The notes under the pieces are model-generated. The model made no database searches and was not told the origin of the DNA. It was given only the letters and a program-made list of their open reading frames with translations. From the NCBI RefSeq assembly GCF_014649955.1, contig NZ_BMUA01000002.1, forward strand, positions 1 to 64,000: 64,000 nt of DNA, read 5' to 3'. The position numbers were made by a program, and so were the translations under genes. Origin of the DNA: Streptomyces violascens. GTDB lineage: Bacteria; Actinomycetota; Actinomycetes; Streptomycetales; Streptomycetaceae. Position 1 is the stretch's first letter. Every line of letters starts with the position of its first letter. Shown here one piece after another: positions 42,577-51,159 of this stretch.

Positions 42577-43839
42577 TCAGACCGAGCGGAAGGCGAGCAC
42601 CACGTTGTGGCCGCCGAAGCCGAACGAGTTGTTGATCGCGGAGATCGAGCCCTCGGGGAGCTTGCGGGGCTCGCTGCTCACCAGGCCCGGGTCGACCTCT
42701 TCGTCGAGCTCGTCGATGTTGATGGTCGGCGGGGCCGTGCGGTGGTACAGGGCGAGGACCGTGGCGACGGTCTCGATGCCGCCCGCGCCGCCGAGGAGGT
42801 GGCCGGTCATCGACTTCGTCGCGGAGATCGCCACGTGGTCCAGGTCGTCGCCGAGGACCTTGCGCAGCGCCTTGATCTCGGCGATGTCGCCCTGCGGCGT
42901 CGACGTGGCGTGCGCGTTGAGGTGGACGACCTCGGACGGTTTCAGGTCCGTCGAGTCGAGCAGGTTCTGCACCGCGGCGGCGACGCCCCGGCCGGTCGGC
43001 TCGGGCTGCGCGATGTGGTGGCTGTCGGCCGAGAGGCCCTGGCCGAGGACCTCGCAGTAGACGCGGGCGCCGCGCTGCTCGGCGTGCTCGGCGGACTCCA
43101 GGATCACCACGCCGGCACCCTCGCCCAGGACGAAGCCGTCACGGGCCCTGTCGTAGGGGCGCGAGGCCTGCTCGGGGTGGTCGTTGTTCTTGGACATCGC
43201 CATCATGTTGGCGAACGCCGCGATGGGCAGCGGGTGGATGGCCGCCTCGGTGCCGCCGGCGACCACGACATCGGCGCGGCCGGTGCGGATCATCTCGACG
43301 GCGTACCCGATGGCCTCGGCACCCGAGGCGCACGCGGAGACGGGGGTGTGGACGCCCGCGCGGGCGTTCACCTCAAGGCCGACGTTGGCCGAGGGGCCGT
43401 TCGGCATGAGCATGGGCACGGTGTGCGGGGAGACGCGGCGTACGCCCTTCTCCTTCAGCACGTCGTACTGGTCGAGCAGGGTGGTGACGCCGCCGATGCC
43501 CGACGCGATGACCGTGCCGAGCCGCTCCGGAGTGACGCCGGACGCCTCGCCCGCGGGGGCGGAGAAACCCGCGTCCGCCCAGGCCTCCTTGGCCGCGATC
43601 AGCGCGAACTGCGCCGAGCGGTCCAGCTTGCGGGCCAGCGGGCGGGGCAGCACCTCGCCCGGGTCCACCGCGGCCGGGGCCGCGATCCGGACCGGCAGTT
43701 CGGCGAAGCGCTCACCCTCCAGGGGGCGGACACCGGAGCGTCCCGCCAGCAGACCTTCCCAGGTCGAGGCGGTGTCGCCACCCAGCGGTGTGGTTGCGCC
43801 GATACCGGTGACGACCACGGTGCGATTGGTCGAGCTCAC
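42577..43839 (-). CDS. fabF: Beta-ketoacyl-ACP synthase II
   Basis: 420 residues. GTG 43839 is chosen because GGAG lies nine bases upstream; an in-frame GTG five codons earlier is the overlap of that site. Thiolase fold with the catalytic Cys in VSACASGAEA (Cys170), His in NAHATSTPQG (His310), His in SMTGHLLGG (His347) and NNSFGFGGHNVVL near the end. It condenses acyl-ACP with malonyl-ACP in the type II fatty acid cycle. Last gene of fabD-fabH-acpP-fabF; terminator at 42522. Confidence 0.95.
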   Translation of the reverse strand: MSSTNRTVVVTGIGATTPLGGDTASTWEGLLAGRSGVRPLEGERFAELPVRIAAPAAVDPGEVLPRPLARKLDRSAQFALIAAKEAWADAGFSAPAGEASGVTPERLGTVIASGIGGVTTLLDQYDVLKEKGVRRVSPHTVPMLMPNGPSANVGLEVNARAGVHTPVSACASGAEAIGYAVEMIRTGRADVVVAGGTEAAIHPLPIAAFANMMAMSKNNDHPEQASRPYDRARDGFVLGEGAGVVILESAEHAEQRGARVYCEVLGQGLSADSHHIAQPEPTGRGVAAAVQNLLDSTDLKPSEVVHLNAHATSTPQGDIAEIKALRKVLGDDLDHVAISATKSMTGHLLGGAGGIETVATVLALYHRTAPPTINIDELDEEVDPGLVSSEPRKLPEGSISAINNSFGFGGHNVVLAFRSV

Positions 43840-43917
43840 AGGAAGTTTCTCCACGTGTGTAAGGGACGTGAATCAGCGGCGCCACCGCTGGGTGGCAGCC
43901 CGAATTCAGGTCCTGAA

Positions 43918-44166
43918 TCAGGCCTGGTGCTTCAGGATGTAGCCGGCGGCGTCGCCGACGGTCTTCAGGTTCTTGACGTCCTCGTCCGGGATCTTGACGT
44001 CGAAGCGCTCTTCGGCGGCGACGACGACCTCGACCATGGACAGCGAGTCGACGTCCAGGTCGTCGGTGAAGGACTTGTCCAGCTGGACGTCCTCGACCGG
44101 GATACCAGCGATCTCGTTGACGATCTCGGCGAGACCCTCGACGATCTCTTCCTGCGTGGCGGCCAT
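43918..44166 (-). CDS. acpP: Acyl carrier protein of fatty acid synthesis
   Basis: 82 residues from ATG 44166, with AAGGAG seven bases upstream. Four-helix carrier with the phosphopantetheine site in DLDVDSLSMVEVV (Ser41) and the acidic face VVAAEERFDVKIPDEDV. It carries growing acyl chains between FabD, FabH and FabF. Central position of the cluster; start is 60 bases from the stop of fabH and its stop is 79 bases from fabF. Confidence 0.96.
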   Translation of the reverse strand: MAATQEEIVEGLAEIVNEIAGIPVEDVQLDKSFTDDLDVDSLSMVEVVVAAEERFDVKIPDEDVKNLKTVGDAAGYILKHQA

Positions 44167-44225
44167 GTTGGCGCTCCTTCGGTGTTAATGCTTCGAATTA
44201 CGGGCTTCCGGAAGATCCGGAGTGC

Positions 44226-45221
44226 CTAGGGGAGGGTAACGACCGTCGCGGCGTACACGAGACCCGCCCCGAAGCCGATGACGAGCGCGGTGTCGCCGCT
44301 CTTCGCCTGTCCGGTCGCCAGGAGCCGCTCCATTGCGAGCGGGATCGAGGCGGCCGAGGTGTTGCCGGTGGTCTCCACGTCACGGGCGACCGTGACGTGG
44401 TCCGGCAGCTTGAGAGTCTTCACCATCGAGTCGATGATCCGCATGTTGGCCTGGTGCGGAATGAAGACGTCCAGGTCGTCCGGGCTGATTCCGGCCGCGT
44501 CCAGCGCCTGCTGGGCGACCTTCGCCATCTCGAACACGGCCCAGCGGAAGACCGCCTGGCCCTCCTGCGTGATCGCGGGGAACTTGCCCGAGCTGTCGTA
44601 CTCGGTCCACGGCACGGTCTGCTTGATGGTCTCCGACTTGTCGCCCTCGGAACCCCAGATGGTGGGGCCGATGGCCGGCTCGTCGCAGGGGCCCACGACG
44701 ACCGCGCCCGCGCCGTCGCCGAACAGGAACGCGGTCGCGCGGTCCTGGAGGTCGGTCAGGTCGCTGAGCCGCTCCACGCCGATGACCAGCACGTACTTGG
44801 CGGAGCCCTCGACGATCATGCCCTTGGCCAGGGTCAGCCCGTAGCCGAAGCCCGCGCAGCCGGCCGAGATGTCGAACGCGGCGGCCCTGCCGGTACCCAG
44901 CTTGTCGGCGATCTCGGTGGCCACGGCCGGGGTCTGCTTGAAGTGCGAGACGGTGGAGACGATCACGCCGCCGATCTGGTCGGCGGAGATCCCGGCGTCC
45001 GCGATCGCCTTGCCCGAGGCCTCGATCGACATCGCGGCCACGGTCTCCTCGGGGGAGGCCCAGTGGCGGGTGGCGATGCCGGAGCGGGAGCGGATCCACT
45101 CGTCGGAGGAGTCGATCGTCTCCAGGATCACCTCGTTGGGCACCACGCGCACGGGACGGTAGCCGCCCACGCCCATGATGCGCGCGTACGGGGCGCCCTT
45201 GCTGGGCCGGATCTTCGACAT
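44226..45221 (-). CDS. fabH: Beta-ketoacyl-ACP synthase III
   Basis: 331 residues. ATG 45221 has AAGGAG nine bases upstream. Catalytic triad: Cys122 in DISAGCAGFGYGL, His256 in VFIPHQANMRI and Asn287 in ETTGNTSAASIP. It starts chain growth by condensing acetyl- or branched acyl-CoA with malonyl-ACP, which sets the straight or branched pattern typical of Streptomyces lipids. It starts 14 bases after the fabD stop, so is co-translated. Confidence 0.96.
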   Translation of the reverse strand: MSKIRPSKGAPYARIMGVGGYRPVRVVPNEVILETIDSSDEWIRSRSGIATRHWASPEETVAAMSIEASGKAIADAGISADQIGGVIVSTVSHFKQTPAVATEIADKLGTGRAAAFDISAGCAGFGYGLTLAKGMIVEGSAKYVLVIGVERLSDLTDLQDRATAFLFGDGAGAVVVGPCDEPAIGPTIWGSEGDKSETIKQTVPWTEYDSSGKFPAITQEGQAVFRWAVFEMAKVAQQALDAAGISPDDLDVFIPHQANMRIIDSMVKTLKLPDHVTVARDVETTGNTSAASIPLAMERLLATGQAKSGDTALVIGFGAGLVYAATVVTLP

Positions 45222-45234
45222 GGCTCTCGGCTCC

Positions 45235-46158
45235 TTAGGCGGATGCATGCTCGGCGATGAGCGCACGAGCCGCGTCGAGGTCGGCGGGGGTCTTCAGGGC
45301 GACGGTCTTGACACCCGGCATCGCGCGCTTGGCGAGCCCGGTCAGGGTGCCGCCCGGGCACAGCTCGACCAGCGCCGTCGCGCCCAGGTCCTTGAAGGTC
45401 TCCATGCACAGGTCCCAGCGGACCGGATTGGAGACCTGGTTGACCAGGCGGGTCACGATCTCCTGGCCGCTCGCCACGGTCCTGCCGTCCGCGTTCGAGA
45501 CGTACGTGACCTTCGGGTCGGCGACGGTGAGCGACCCGGCCGCCTCGTCGAGGGCCGCCACGGCCGGAGCCATGTGGTGCGTGTGGAAGGCGCCGGCGAC
45601 CTTGAGGGCCACCACGCGGCGCACGCCCTCGGGCTTGTCGGCCTCCAGGGCGGCGAGCTGCTCGGCGGTGCCGGCGGCCACGATCTGGCCCGCGCCGTTC
45701 ACGTTCGCCGGGGTGAGGCCCAGCTTCTCCAGGTGCGGCAGCACGTTCTCGGGCTCGCCGCCGAGCAGCGCGGCCATGCCCGTCGGCGTGACGGCGGCGG
45801 CCTCGGCCATGCCCAGGCCCCGCTTGCGTACGAAGCCGAGCGCGGCTTCCTCGGAGAGGACGCCCGCGAACGCGGTGGCGGTGATCTCGCCCACGCTGTG
45901 CCCGGCGACGGCGCCCGGGGTGATGTCACCCAGTGCCGAGGCGGACAGCAGACCCGCGGCGACCAGCAGGGGCTGGGCCACGGCGGTGTCGCGGATCGCG
46001 TCGGCGTCCGCCTGCGTGCCGTAGTGGACGAGGTCAAGACCGATGGCGTCCGACCACGCGGCGAGCCGGTCGGCGGCGCCGGGGAGGTCGAGCCAAGGAG
46101 TCAGGAAGCCGGGCGTCTGAGCGCCTTGGCCGGGAGCGACGAGTACGAGCACTCTCAC
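45235..46158 (-). CDS. fabD: Malonyl-CoA:ACP transacylase
   Basis: 307 residues. GTG 46158 (VRVLVLVAPGQGAQTPG) follows AAGAGAGAGT; the open frame runs much further up, antisense to nothing but in another frame of fasR, and is ignored. GQGAQ oxyanion region, nucleophile GHSVGEIT (Ser88) and His in AGAFHTHHM. It moves malonyl from CoA to ACP. In actinomycetes it may also supply polyketide synthases. First gene of the operon; promoter in the 83-base gap from fasR. Confidence 0.95.
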   Translation of the reverse strand: MRVLVLVAPGQGAQTPGFLTPWLDLPGAADRLAAWSDAIGLDLVHYGTQADADAIRDTAVAQPLLVAAGLLSASALGDITPGAVAGHSVGEITATAFAGVLSEEAALGFVRKRGLGMAEAAAVTPTGMAALLGGEPENVLPHLEKLGLTPANVNGAGQIVAAGTAEQLAALEADKPEGVRRVVALKVAGAFHTHHMAPAVAALDEAAGSLTVADPKVTYVSNADGRTVASGQEIVTRLVNQVSNPVRWDLCMETFKDLGATALVELCPGGTLTGLAKRAMPGVKTVALKTPADLDAARALIAEHASA

Positions 46159-46241
46159 ACTCTCTCTTGTGGACGGCTCCGCGCGCCCGTGGGGACAGGG
46201 ACGAAGAACCGTCGGGGGAATTGTGGGTGTCCGACAAAAGT

Positions 46242-47438
46242 CTAGGACTGCGAATCTCCGTCGGCCAGACGCCCCAGGATCAGCGCGATCCTCAGCGTGA
46301 ACGCGGAGCGCACATCGGACGGCGACCACCCGGTGACGTCCGTCACACGTCGGAGCCGGTAGCGAACGGTATTGGGGTGGACGAACAACATCCGGGCCGC
46401 GCCCTCCAGACTGCTCGCCTGCTCCAGATAAACGCTCAAGGTTTCCAGGAGCGCCGAGCCCGCCTCCTCCAGTGGTCTGTAGATCTCCTCCACCAGTTGC
46501 TCGCGGGCGGCAGGATCCGACGCGATCGCCCGCTCCGGCAGCAGATCGTCCGCGAGAACCGGCCGCGGCGCGTCCTGCCACGCCGAGCACGCCTTGAGTC
46601 CGGCCGCCGCGGCCTGCGCGGACCGGGTCGCGGCCAGCAGGTCCGGGACGATGGGGCCCGCGACGACGGGACCCGCGGCATACGGCCCGATCAGGCTCTT
46701 CGCCACCGCCAGCGGGTTGTCGCTGCCGCCCGCGATGACGACCAGGCGGTCGCCGAGCACCCCGGTGAGCACCTGGAGCTTGGCGTGCCGGGCGGCCCGC
46801 CGGATCGCCTCCACGGTCAGCTCGCTGTCGCCGTCCGGCGCCGTACCGAGCACGACGCACACGTGCTCCGGCGAGTTCCAGCCGAGCGCCGCGGCCCGGG
46901 ACACGGCGCCCTCGTCGGCCTCGCCGGAAAGGACCGCGTTGACGACGAGGGACTCCAGGCGGGCGTCCCACGCGCCGCGCGCCTCGGCGGCCTGGGCGTA
47001 CACCTGGGCCGTCGCGAAGGCGATCTCGCGGGCGTACACGAGCAGCGCCTCGCGCAGGATCGACTCGTCGCCCGGCGCCGCGACCTCCTCGATCGCGGTC
47101 TCCATGACCTCGATGGTGGTGCGCACCATCTCGACGGTCTGCCGCAGCGTGATGGCCCGCGTCAGCTCGCGCGGGGCCGTGCCGAAGACGTCGGTCGAGA
47201 TCGCCTGCGGCGTCTCGGGATGCCGGAACCACTCGGTGAACGCGGCGATACCGGCCTGGGCGACCAGACCGATCCACGACCGGTTCTCCGGCGGCATCGC
47301 CCGGTACCACGGCAGCGTCGCGTCCATGCGGGCGATCGCGTTCGCGGCGAGCCGCCCCGAGGACTGCTCAAGACGCTTCAGGGTCGCGGCATGCGGATGG
47401 GCATTCTTCGCGGGGTGTACGGGATCCGGTGCTGGCAC
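46242..47438 (-). CDS. fasR: FasR, PucR-type activator of the fab cluster
   Basis: 398 residues from GTG 47438. CdaR/PucR type: a helical N-terminal region, GGDEF-like middle (RRAARHAKLQVLTGVLGD), and a C-terminal HTH (LEGAARMLFVHPNTVRYRLR and RVTDVTGW). Known in S. coelicolor (SCO2386, from memory) as the activator of fabD-fabH-acpP-fabF by binding upstream of fabD, and needed for growth. Same order and strand here: it lies 83 bases before fabD. Divergent from the pirin gene. The site is not identified in the 83-base gap; it contains a T-rich stretch near 46224-46230. Confidence 0.9.
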   Translation of the reverse strand: MPAPDPVHPAKNAHPHAATLKRLEQSSGRLAANAIARMDATLPWYRAMPPENRSWIGLVAQAGIAAFTEWFRHPETPQAISTDVFGTAPRELTRAITLRQTVEMVRTTIEVMETAIEEVAAPGDESILREALLVYAREIAFATAQVYAQAAEARGAWDARLESLVVNAVLSGEADEGAVSRAAALGWNSPEHVCVVLGTAPDGDSELTVEAIRRAARHAKLQVLTGVLGDRLVVIAGGSDNPLAVAKSLIGPYAAGPVVAGPIVPDLLAATRSAQAAAAGLKACSAWQDAPRPVLADDLLPERAIASDPAAREQLVEEIYRPLEEAGSALLETLSVYLEQASSLEGAARMLFVHPNTVRYRLRRVTDVTGWSPSDVRSAFTLRIALILGRLADGDSQS

Positions 47439-47497
47439 GGGGACAAGACTGCCTTATCGGGAACCGTCCCCGCCGGGCCGGGTCTACGGTGGTGGGC

Positions 47498-48157
47498 GTG
47501 ATTTCTGTCAGGCGCGGCGACGAGCGCTACCCGGGCGGCGACCCGGCCGCCGGTATCGAGTCCCTGCACGCCTTCTCCTTCGGCCGGTTCTACGAGCCGG
47601 ACAACCTCCGCTTCGGCCCGGTGCTCGCCTGCAACGAGGAGCGGCTCGCGCCCGGCGCGGGCTTCGACGAGCACCCGCACAGCCACACCGAGATCCTCAC
47701 CTGGGTCGTCGAGGGCGAGCTCACCCACCGCGACTCGGCGGGCCACACCACGGTGGTGCGACCCGGCGACGTGCAGTGCCTGAGCTCCGCGGGCGGCGTG
47801 CGGCACGAGGAGCGCAACGAGGGCGAGGCTCCGCTGGTCTTCCTCCAGATGTGGCTCGCCCCGAAGAAGCCGGGCGGCGAGCCCGCGTACGACATCGTGC
47901 GCGGCATCGCCGACTCCACGCCCTACGCGGTGCTCCCGGCGGGCGCCATGCTGTACGTCCGCCGCCTCGCGCCCGGCGAGCGCAGCGCCGTGCCGGACGC
48001 GCCCGGGGTGTACGTCCATGTCGTCCGCGGCCGGGTGCGCCTGGCGAAGGAGGAGCTCGGCCCGGGCGACTCGGCGCGGATCACCGGGGCGCTCGGCCTG
48101 GAGCTGACCGCGAACGAGGGCGCCGAGGTGCTGCTCTGGGAGCTCAGCTCCGTGTGA
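47498..48157 (+). CDS. Pirin-like bicupin protein
   Basis: 219 residues from GTG 47498. TACGGT at 47485-47490 lies seven bases upstream, so the message should be leaderless. N-terminal cupin with the pirin metal ligands HPHSHTEILTWVVEGELTHR, then PGDVQCLSSAGGVRHEERNE, and a second cupin at about 140-219. Pirins bind Fe and act as quercetinase-like enzymes or as redox regulators (in Streptomyces they modulate beta-oxidation in some reports). Role here unknown. Its 3' end overlaps that of the convergent serine hydrolase by 14 bases. Confidence 0.85.
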   Translation: MISVRRGDERYPGGDPAAGIESLHAFSFGRFYEPDNLRFGPVLACNEERLAPGAGFDEHPHSHTEILTWVVEGELTHRDSAGHTTVVRPGDVQCLSSAGGVRHEERNEGEAPLVFLQMWLAPKKPGGEPAYDIVRGIADSTPYAVLPAGAMLYVRRLAPGERSAVPDAPGVYVHVVRGRVRLAKEELGPGDSARITGALGLELTANEGAEVLLWELSSV

Positions 48158-48962
48158 ACTCGGCCAGCACGCTGTCGGTGAACACCGGCCACACCTCGGC
48201 CGCCCACGGGCCGAACGCGCGGTCGGTCAGGGCGATGCAGGCCAGGCCCGCGTCCGGGTCGATCCACAGGAACGTGCCGGACTGGCCGAAGTGGCCGAAG
48301 GTGCGCGGGGAGGACGAACTGCCCGTCCAATGGGGGGACTTGGAGCCGCGGATCTCGAAGCCGAGGCCCCAGTCGTTGGGGTTCTGGTGGCCGTAGCCGG
48401 GCAGCACGCCCTTGAGGCCCGGGTACTGCACGTGCATCGCCTCGGCGACCGTGGCCGGGTGCAGGAGCTGTGGCGCCTGCACCTCCGCGGCGAACTTCGC
48501 GAGGTCCTCGACGGTCGAGACGCCGTCCTTGGCGGGCGAGCCCTCCAGCGTGCTGGACGTCATGCCGAGAGGCTCGAAGACGGCCTGGCGCACGTAGTCG
48601 GCGAAGGGGATGCCCGACTGCTTGGCGATGTGGTCGCCGAGCACCTCGAACCCGGCGTTGGAGTAGAGCCGGCGTTCGCCGGGCGGCGCCATCACCTTGT
48701 GCTCGTCGAAGGCGAGCCCCGAGGTGTGCGCGAGCAGGTGGCGGACCGTGGCACCGGCGGGCCCGGCCGGCTCGTCGAGCTCGACGGCCCCCTCCTCGTA
48801 CGCGACGAGGGCCGCGTACGCGGCGAGCGGCTTGGTGACGGAGGCCAGCGGGAACCGGTGGGACACCGGCCCGTGCGCGCCGGCAAGCGTTCCGTCGGCC
48901 CGCACCACGGCCGCCGCGGCGGTCGGTACGGGCCAGGTCTCGATGATCCGCAGGCTCTCCAT
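48144..48962 (-). CDS. Beta-lactamase-fold serine hydrolase
   Basis: 272 residues from ATG 48962. TAGGCT at 48970-48975, seven bases upstream, implies a leaderless message. SxxK in FPLASVTKPLAAYAAL (Ser41, Lys44), YxN in RRLYSNAGFEVLGDHIAKQ (Tyr100, Asn102) and HFGQSGTFLW near the C-terminus as the third motif. Without a signal peptide it is a cytoplasmic esterase or peptidase, not a secreted beta-lactamase. Its stop overlaps the pirin stop region, and the GNAT gene upstream ends 20 bases before its start. Confidence 0.85.
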   Translation of the reverse strand: MESLRIIETWPVPTAAAAVVRADGTLAGAHGPVSHRFPLASVTKPLAAYAALVAYEEGAVELDEPAGPAGATVRHLLAHTSGLAFDEHKVMAPPGERRLYSNAGFEVLGDHIAKQSGIPFADYVRQAVFEPLGMTSSTLEGSPAKDGVSTVEDLAKFAAEVQAPQLLHPATVAEAMHVQYPGLKGVLPGYGHQNPNDWGLGFEIRGSKSPHWTGSSSSPRTFGHFGQSGTFLWIDPDAGLACIALTDRAFGPWAAEVWPVFTDSVLAEFTRS

Positions 48963-48982
48963 GCGTACGAGCCTAATCGGTC

Positions 48983-49453
48983 CTAACGCGACAGCCGCAT
49001 GGCGGGATTGGGGCTGTGGACGAAGCCCAGCGAGACATAGAGCGGCTCGCCCTCCGGGGACGCCTTCAGGTCGATCTTGAAGACGCTGCGTTCCTGGAAC
49101 CAGCCCAGCAGCGCCTCCATGCACACCCGGGACAGGCCCCGGCGGCGCATGTCGTCGTCGGTCACCACGTTGAAGACGTACCCGACCGTGCCCGTCGGAT
49201 TGCCGGGACCGCCGAGCCGGTATTCGATCGTGCCGAGGGCGCAGGCGGCTATGCCGGTGCCGTCGGGCCGGTCCACGACGAAGGCGGTCATGTCCCCGGC
49301 GGGCTCGGCAAGCTTCTTGCGCAGGGTCTGCACGGCGGCGGGCTGCCAGGCCTTGTCGGGGTTGGGTGGTCCGGACAGGGCGTCCTGCATCACCTGGCGG
49401 AGGCGGACCAGTTCTTCTGCGTCTTCGGGCACGGCGCGACGTACGGCACTCAT
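48983..49453 (-). CDS. GNAT acetyltransferase
   Basis: 156 residues from ATG 49453; TAGCCT at 49460-49465, six bases upstream, suggests a leaderless message. GNAT core: VRRAVPEDAEELVRLRQVMQ, TAFVVDRPDGTGIAACALGT, and the acetyl-CoA motif VTDDDMRRRGLSRVCMEALL, then VFKIDLKASPEGEPLYVSLG with FVHSPNPAMRLSR at the end. Acceptor unknown. It may be co-transcribed with the serine hydrolase, though that gene has its own -10 box. Confidence 0.85.
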   Translation of the reverse strand: MSAVRRAVPEDAEELVRLRQVMQDALSGPPNPDKAWQPAAVQTLRKKLAEPAGDMTAFVVDRPDGTGIAACALGTIEYRLGGPGNPTGTVGYVFNVVTDDDMRRRGLSRVCMEALLGWFQERSVFKIDLKASPEGEPLYVSLGFVHSPNPAMRLSR

Positions 49454-49573
49454 GGCCGCAGGCTAGCCGGGAGAGGCGGACGGGGTCTCCCCGTATTCGA
49501 GTTGCGGTGGTGGCGCGAAGTGTGCGGTGGGGCCGGGCTTGGCAGGCAGTCCGAAACACGTCACCGAATGGGC

Positions 49574-49604
49574 TTGCTTGGAGTGCACTCCAAGGTCCTA
49601 GCGT
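49574..49604 (+). promoter_or_regulatory. MerR-type promoter with perfect palindrome
   Basis: TTGCTT (49574-49579) and TAGCGT (49599-49604) are separated by 19 bases, the long spacer typical of MerR-controlled promoters. An 18-bp perfect palindrome CTTGGAGTG-CACTCCAAG (49577-49594) lies between them. The -10 box ends seven bases before ATG 49612. This should be the site of the MerR protein encoded just downstream. Confidence 0.8.
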
Positions 49605-49611
49605 GGAGGGC

Positions 49612-50103
49612 ATGACGGTGATCGAAAGCACAGCGGTGACGGTGGAGCGGGTCCGGCAGGGCCTGTGCGCGACGCAGCCCCTCCACCCGCGCCCCGACGG
49701 CCAGGACCGCTACACGATCAGCGAGGTCGTGGCGTGCACCGGACTCACCGCGCACACCCTCCGCTGGTACGAGCGGATCGGCCTCATGCCGCACGTGGAC
49801 CGCTCGCACACCGGCCAGCGGCGGTTCAGCAACAAGGACCTCGACTGGCTGTCGTTCGTCGGCAAGCTCCGGCTCACCGGCATGCCGGTCGCCGACATGG
49901 TCCGCTACGCCGAACTCGTCCGCGAGGGGGCGCACACCTTCGAGGCGCGCCAGGAGCTCCTGGAACAGACCCGGCGCGACGTCATCGCGCGCATGGCGGA
50001 GCTCCAGGACACGCTCGCCGTACTCGACTACAAGATCGACTTTTACGCCGACGCCCGCAAGGTGTCGGAAGCGGACGCCCGCAAGGCGTCGGAAAGGGCC
50101 TGA
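49612..50103 (+). CDS. MerR-family regulator
   Basis: 163 residues from ATG 49612. Winged HTH at residues about 33-100: RYTISEVVACTGLTAHTLRW, YERIGLMPHVDRSHTGQRRF, LDWLSFVGKLRLTGMPVADM. A long dimerisation helix follows (RQELLEQTRRDVIARMAELQ), then DYKIDFYAD. No metal-binding cysteines in the C-terminus, so it is not a metal sensor of the classic type; the C-terminus holds DARKVSEADARKASERA, a short duplication. The 19-bp-spacer promoter upstream indicates autoregulation. It lies eight bases before the aldo/keto reductase gene and should control it. Confidence 0.88.
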   Translation: MTVIESTAVTVERVRQGLCATQPLHPRPDGQDRYTISEVVACTGLTAHTLRWYERIGLMPHVDRSHTGQRRFSNKDLDWLSFVGKLRLTGMPVADMVRYAELVREGAHTFEARQELLEQTRRDVIARMAELQDTLAVLDYKIDFYADARKVSEADARKASERA

Positions 50104-50110
50104 ACACCCC

Positions 50111-51139
50111 ATGAGCAACAGCCCGATTGAGAAGATCAGTACCGTCCGGCTCGGCACCGAGGGCCCCCGGATCGGCGTCCAGGGCTTCGGCGCCATGGGC
50201 ATCAGCGAGTTCTACGGCGACACCGACGAGGCCGCCGCCCGCGACACCCTGGAAGCCACGGTCGAGGCGGGCGTCACCCTCATCGACACCGCCGACATCT
50301 ACGGATCCGGCGCCAACGAGGAGTTCCTCGCCCCGTTCCTCGCCGCCCACCGAGACGAGGTGACCCTGGCCACCAAGTTCGCCATCGAGCGCCGCGCGGA
50401 CGACCCCTCCTACCGGGCCATCCGGAACGACGCCCCGTACATCAAGAAGGCCGTCGAGGCGAGCCTGCGCCGCCTGGGCATCGACGTCATCGACCTCTAC
50501 TACATGCACCGCCGCGACCCGCAGGTGCCGCTCGCCGAGTCCGTCGGCGCGATGGCCGAGCTGGTCCAGGAGGGCAAGGTCAAGTACCTGGGTCTGAGCG
50601 AGGTGACCGGCGCCGAGCTGCGCGAGGCGCACGCCGTGCACCCGATCACCGCCCTCCAGTCGGAGTGGTCGGTCTTCAGCCGCGACGTCGAGCGCAGCGC
50701 GGTCCCGGCCGCCGCTGAACTCGGTGTGACCTTCGTCCCGTACTCGCCGCTCGGCCGCGGCTTCCTGACCGGGGCGTTCGCGGATGCGGGCAAGGAGCTG
50801 TCGGGCGGCGACTTCCGCCAGCTCCAGCCCCGCTTCACCGGGGACAACGCCAAGACCAACGCGGCCCTGCTCGAACCGCTTCACAAGATCGCGGCGGCGC
50901 ACGGCGCGACGACCGCGCAGATCGCGCTGGCCTGGGTGCAGCAGCGCGCCCAGGTGCACGGCCTGACCGTCGTCCCGATCCCGGGGACCCGCAAGCGCAG
51001 CCGCCTCCTGGAGAACACCGGGGCGACCCGGATCACGCTGAGCGCCGAGGAACTGGCGCTCCTGGAGCCGATCGCCGGACAGGTCGCGGGCGACCGCTAC
51101 CCCGACATGTCCTCGACGTCGGCGGCCCGCGAGCAGTAG
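50111..51139 (+). CDS. Aldo/keto reductase
   Basis: 342 residues. The catalytic tetrad is Asp59 and Tyr64 in LIDTADIYGSG, Lys89 in TLATKFAI and His133 in LYYMHRRDP. FVPYSPLGRGFLTGAF and VVPIPGTRKRSRLLENTGA are family motifs for NADPH binding. It reduces aldehydes or ketones with NADPH; the natural substrate is unknown but MerR pairing suggests a toxic carbonyl or redox signal. The start ATG 50111 is eight bases after merR, so it is co-transcribed. It ends 20 bases before the convergent acyltransferase. Confidence 0.9.
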   Translation: MSNSPIEKISTVRLGTEGPRIGVQGFGAMGISEFYGDTDEAAARDTLEATVEAGVTLIDTADIYGSGANEEFLAPFLAAHRDEVTLATKFAIERRADDPSYRAIRNDAPYIKKAVEASLRRLGIDVIDLYYMHRRDPQVPLAESVGAMAELVQEGKVKYLGLSEVTGAELREAHAVHPITALQSEWSVFSRDVERSAVPAAAELGVTFVPYSPLGRGFLTGAFADAGKELSGGDFRQLQPRFTGDNAKTNAALLEPLHKIAAAHGATTAQIALAWVQQRAQVHGLTVVPIPGTRKRSRLLENTGATRITLSAEELALLEPIAGQVAGDRYPDMSSTSAAREQ

Positions 51140-51159
51140 GCCGCGCGAACACCAGGGGC

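Noticed and set aside
42064..44229. 721-residue rightward frame across fabF and acpP
   Set aside because: Antisense frame; fabF and acpP have their catalytic motifs on the minus strand.
45235..47310. FabD appearing fused to a 385-residue N-terminal extension
   Set aside because: The extension is the fasR gene read in another frame. FabD has its own GTG start at 46158 and normal length.
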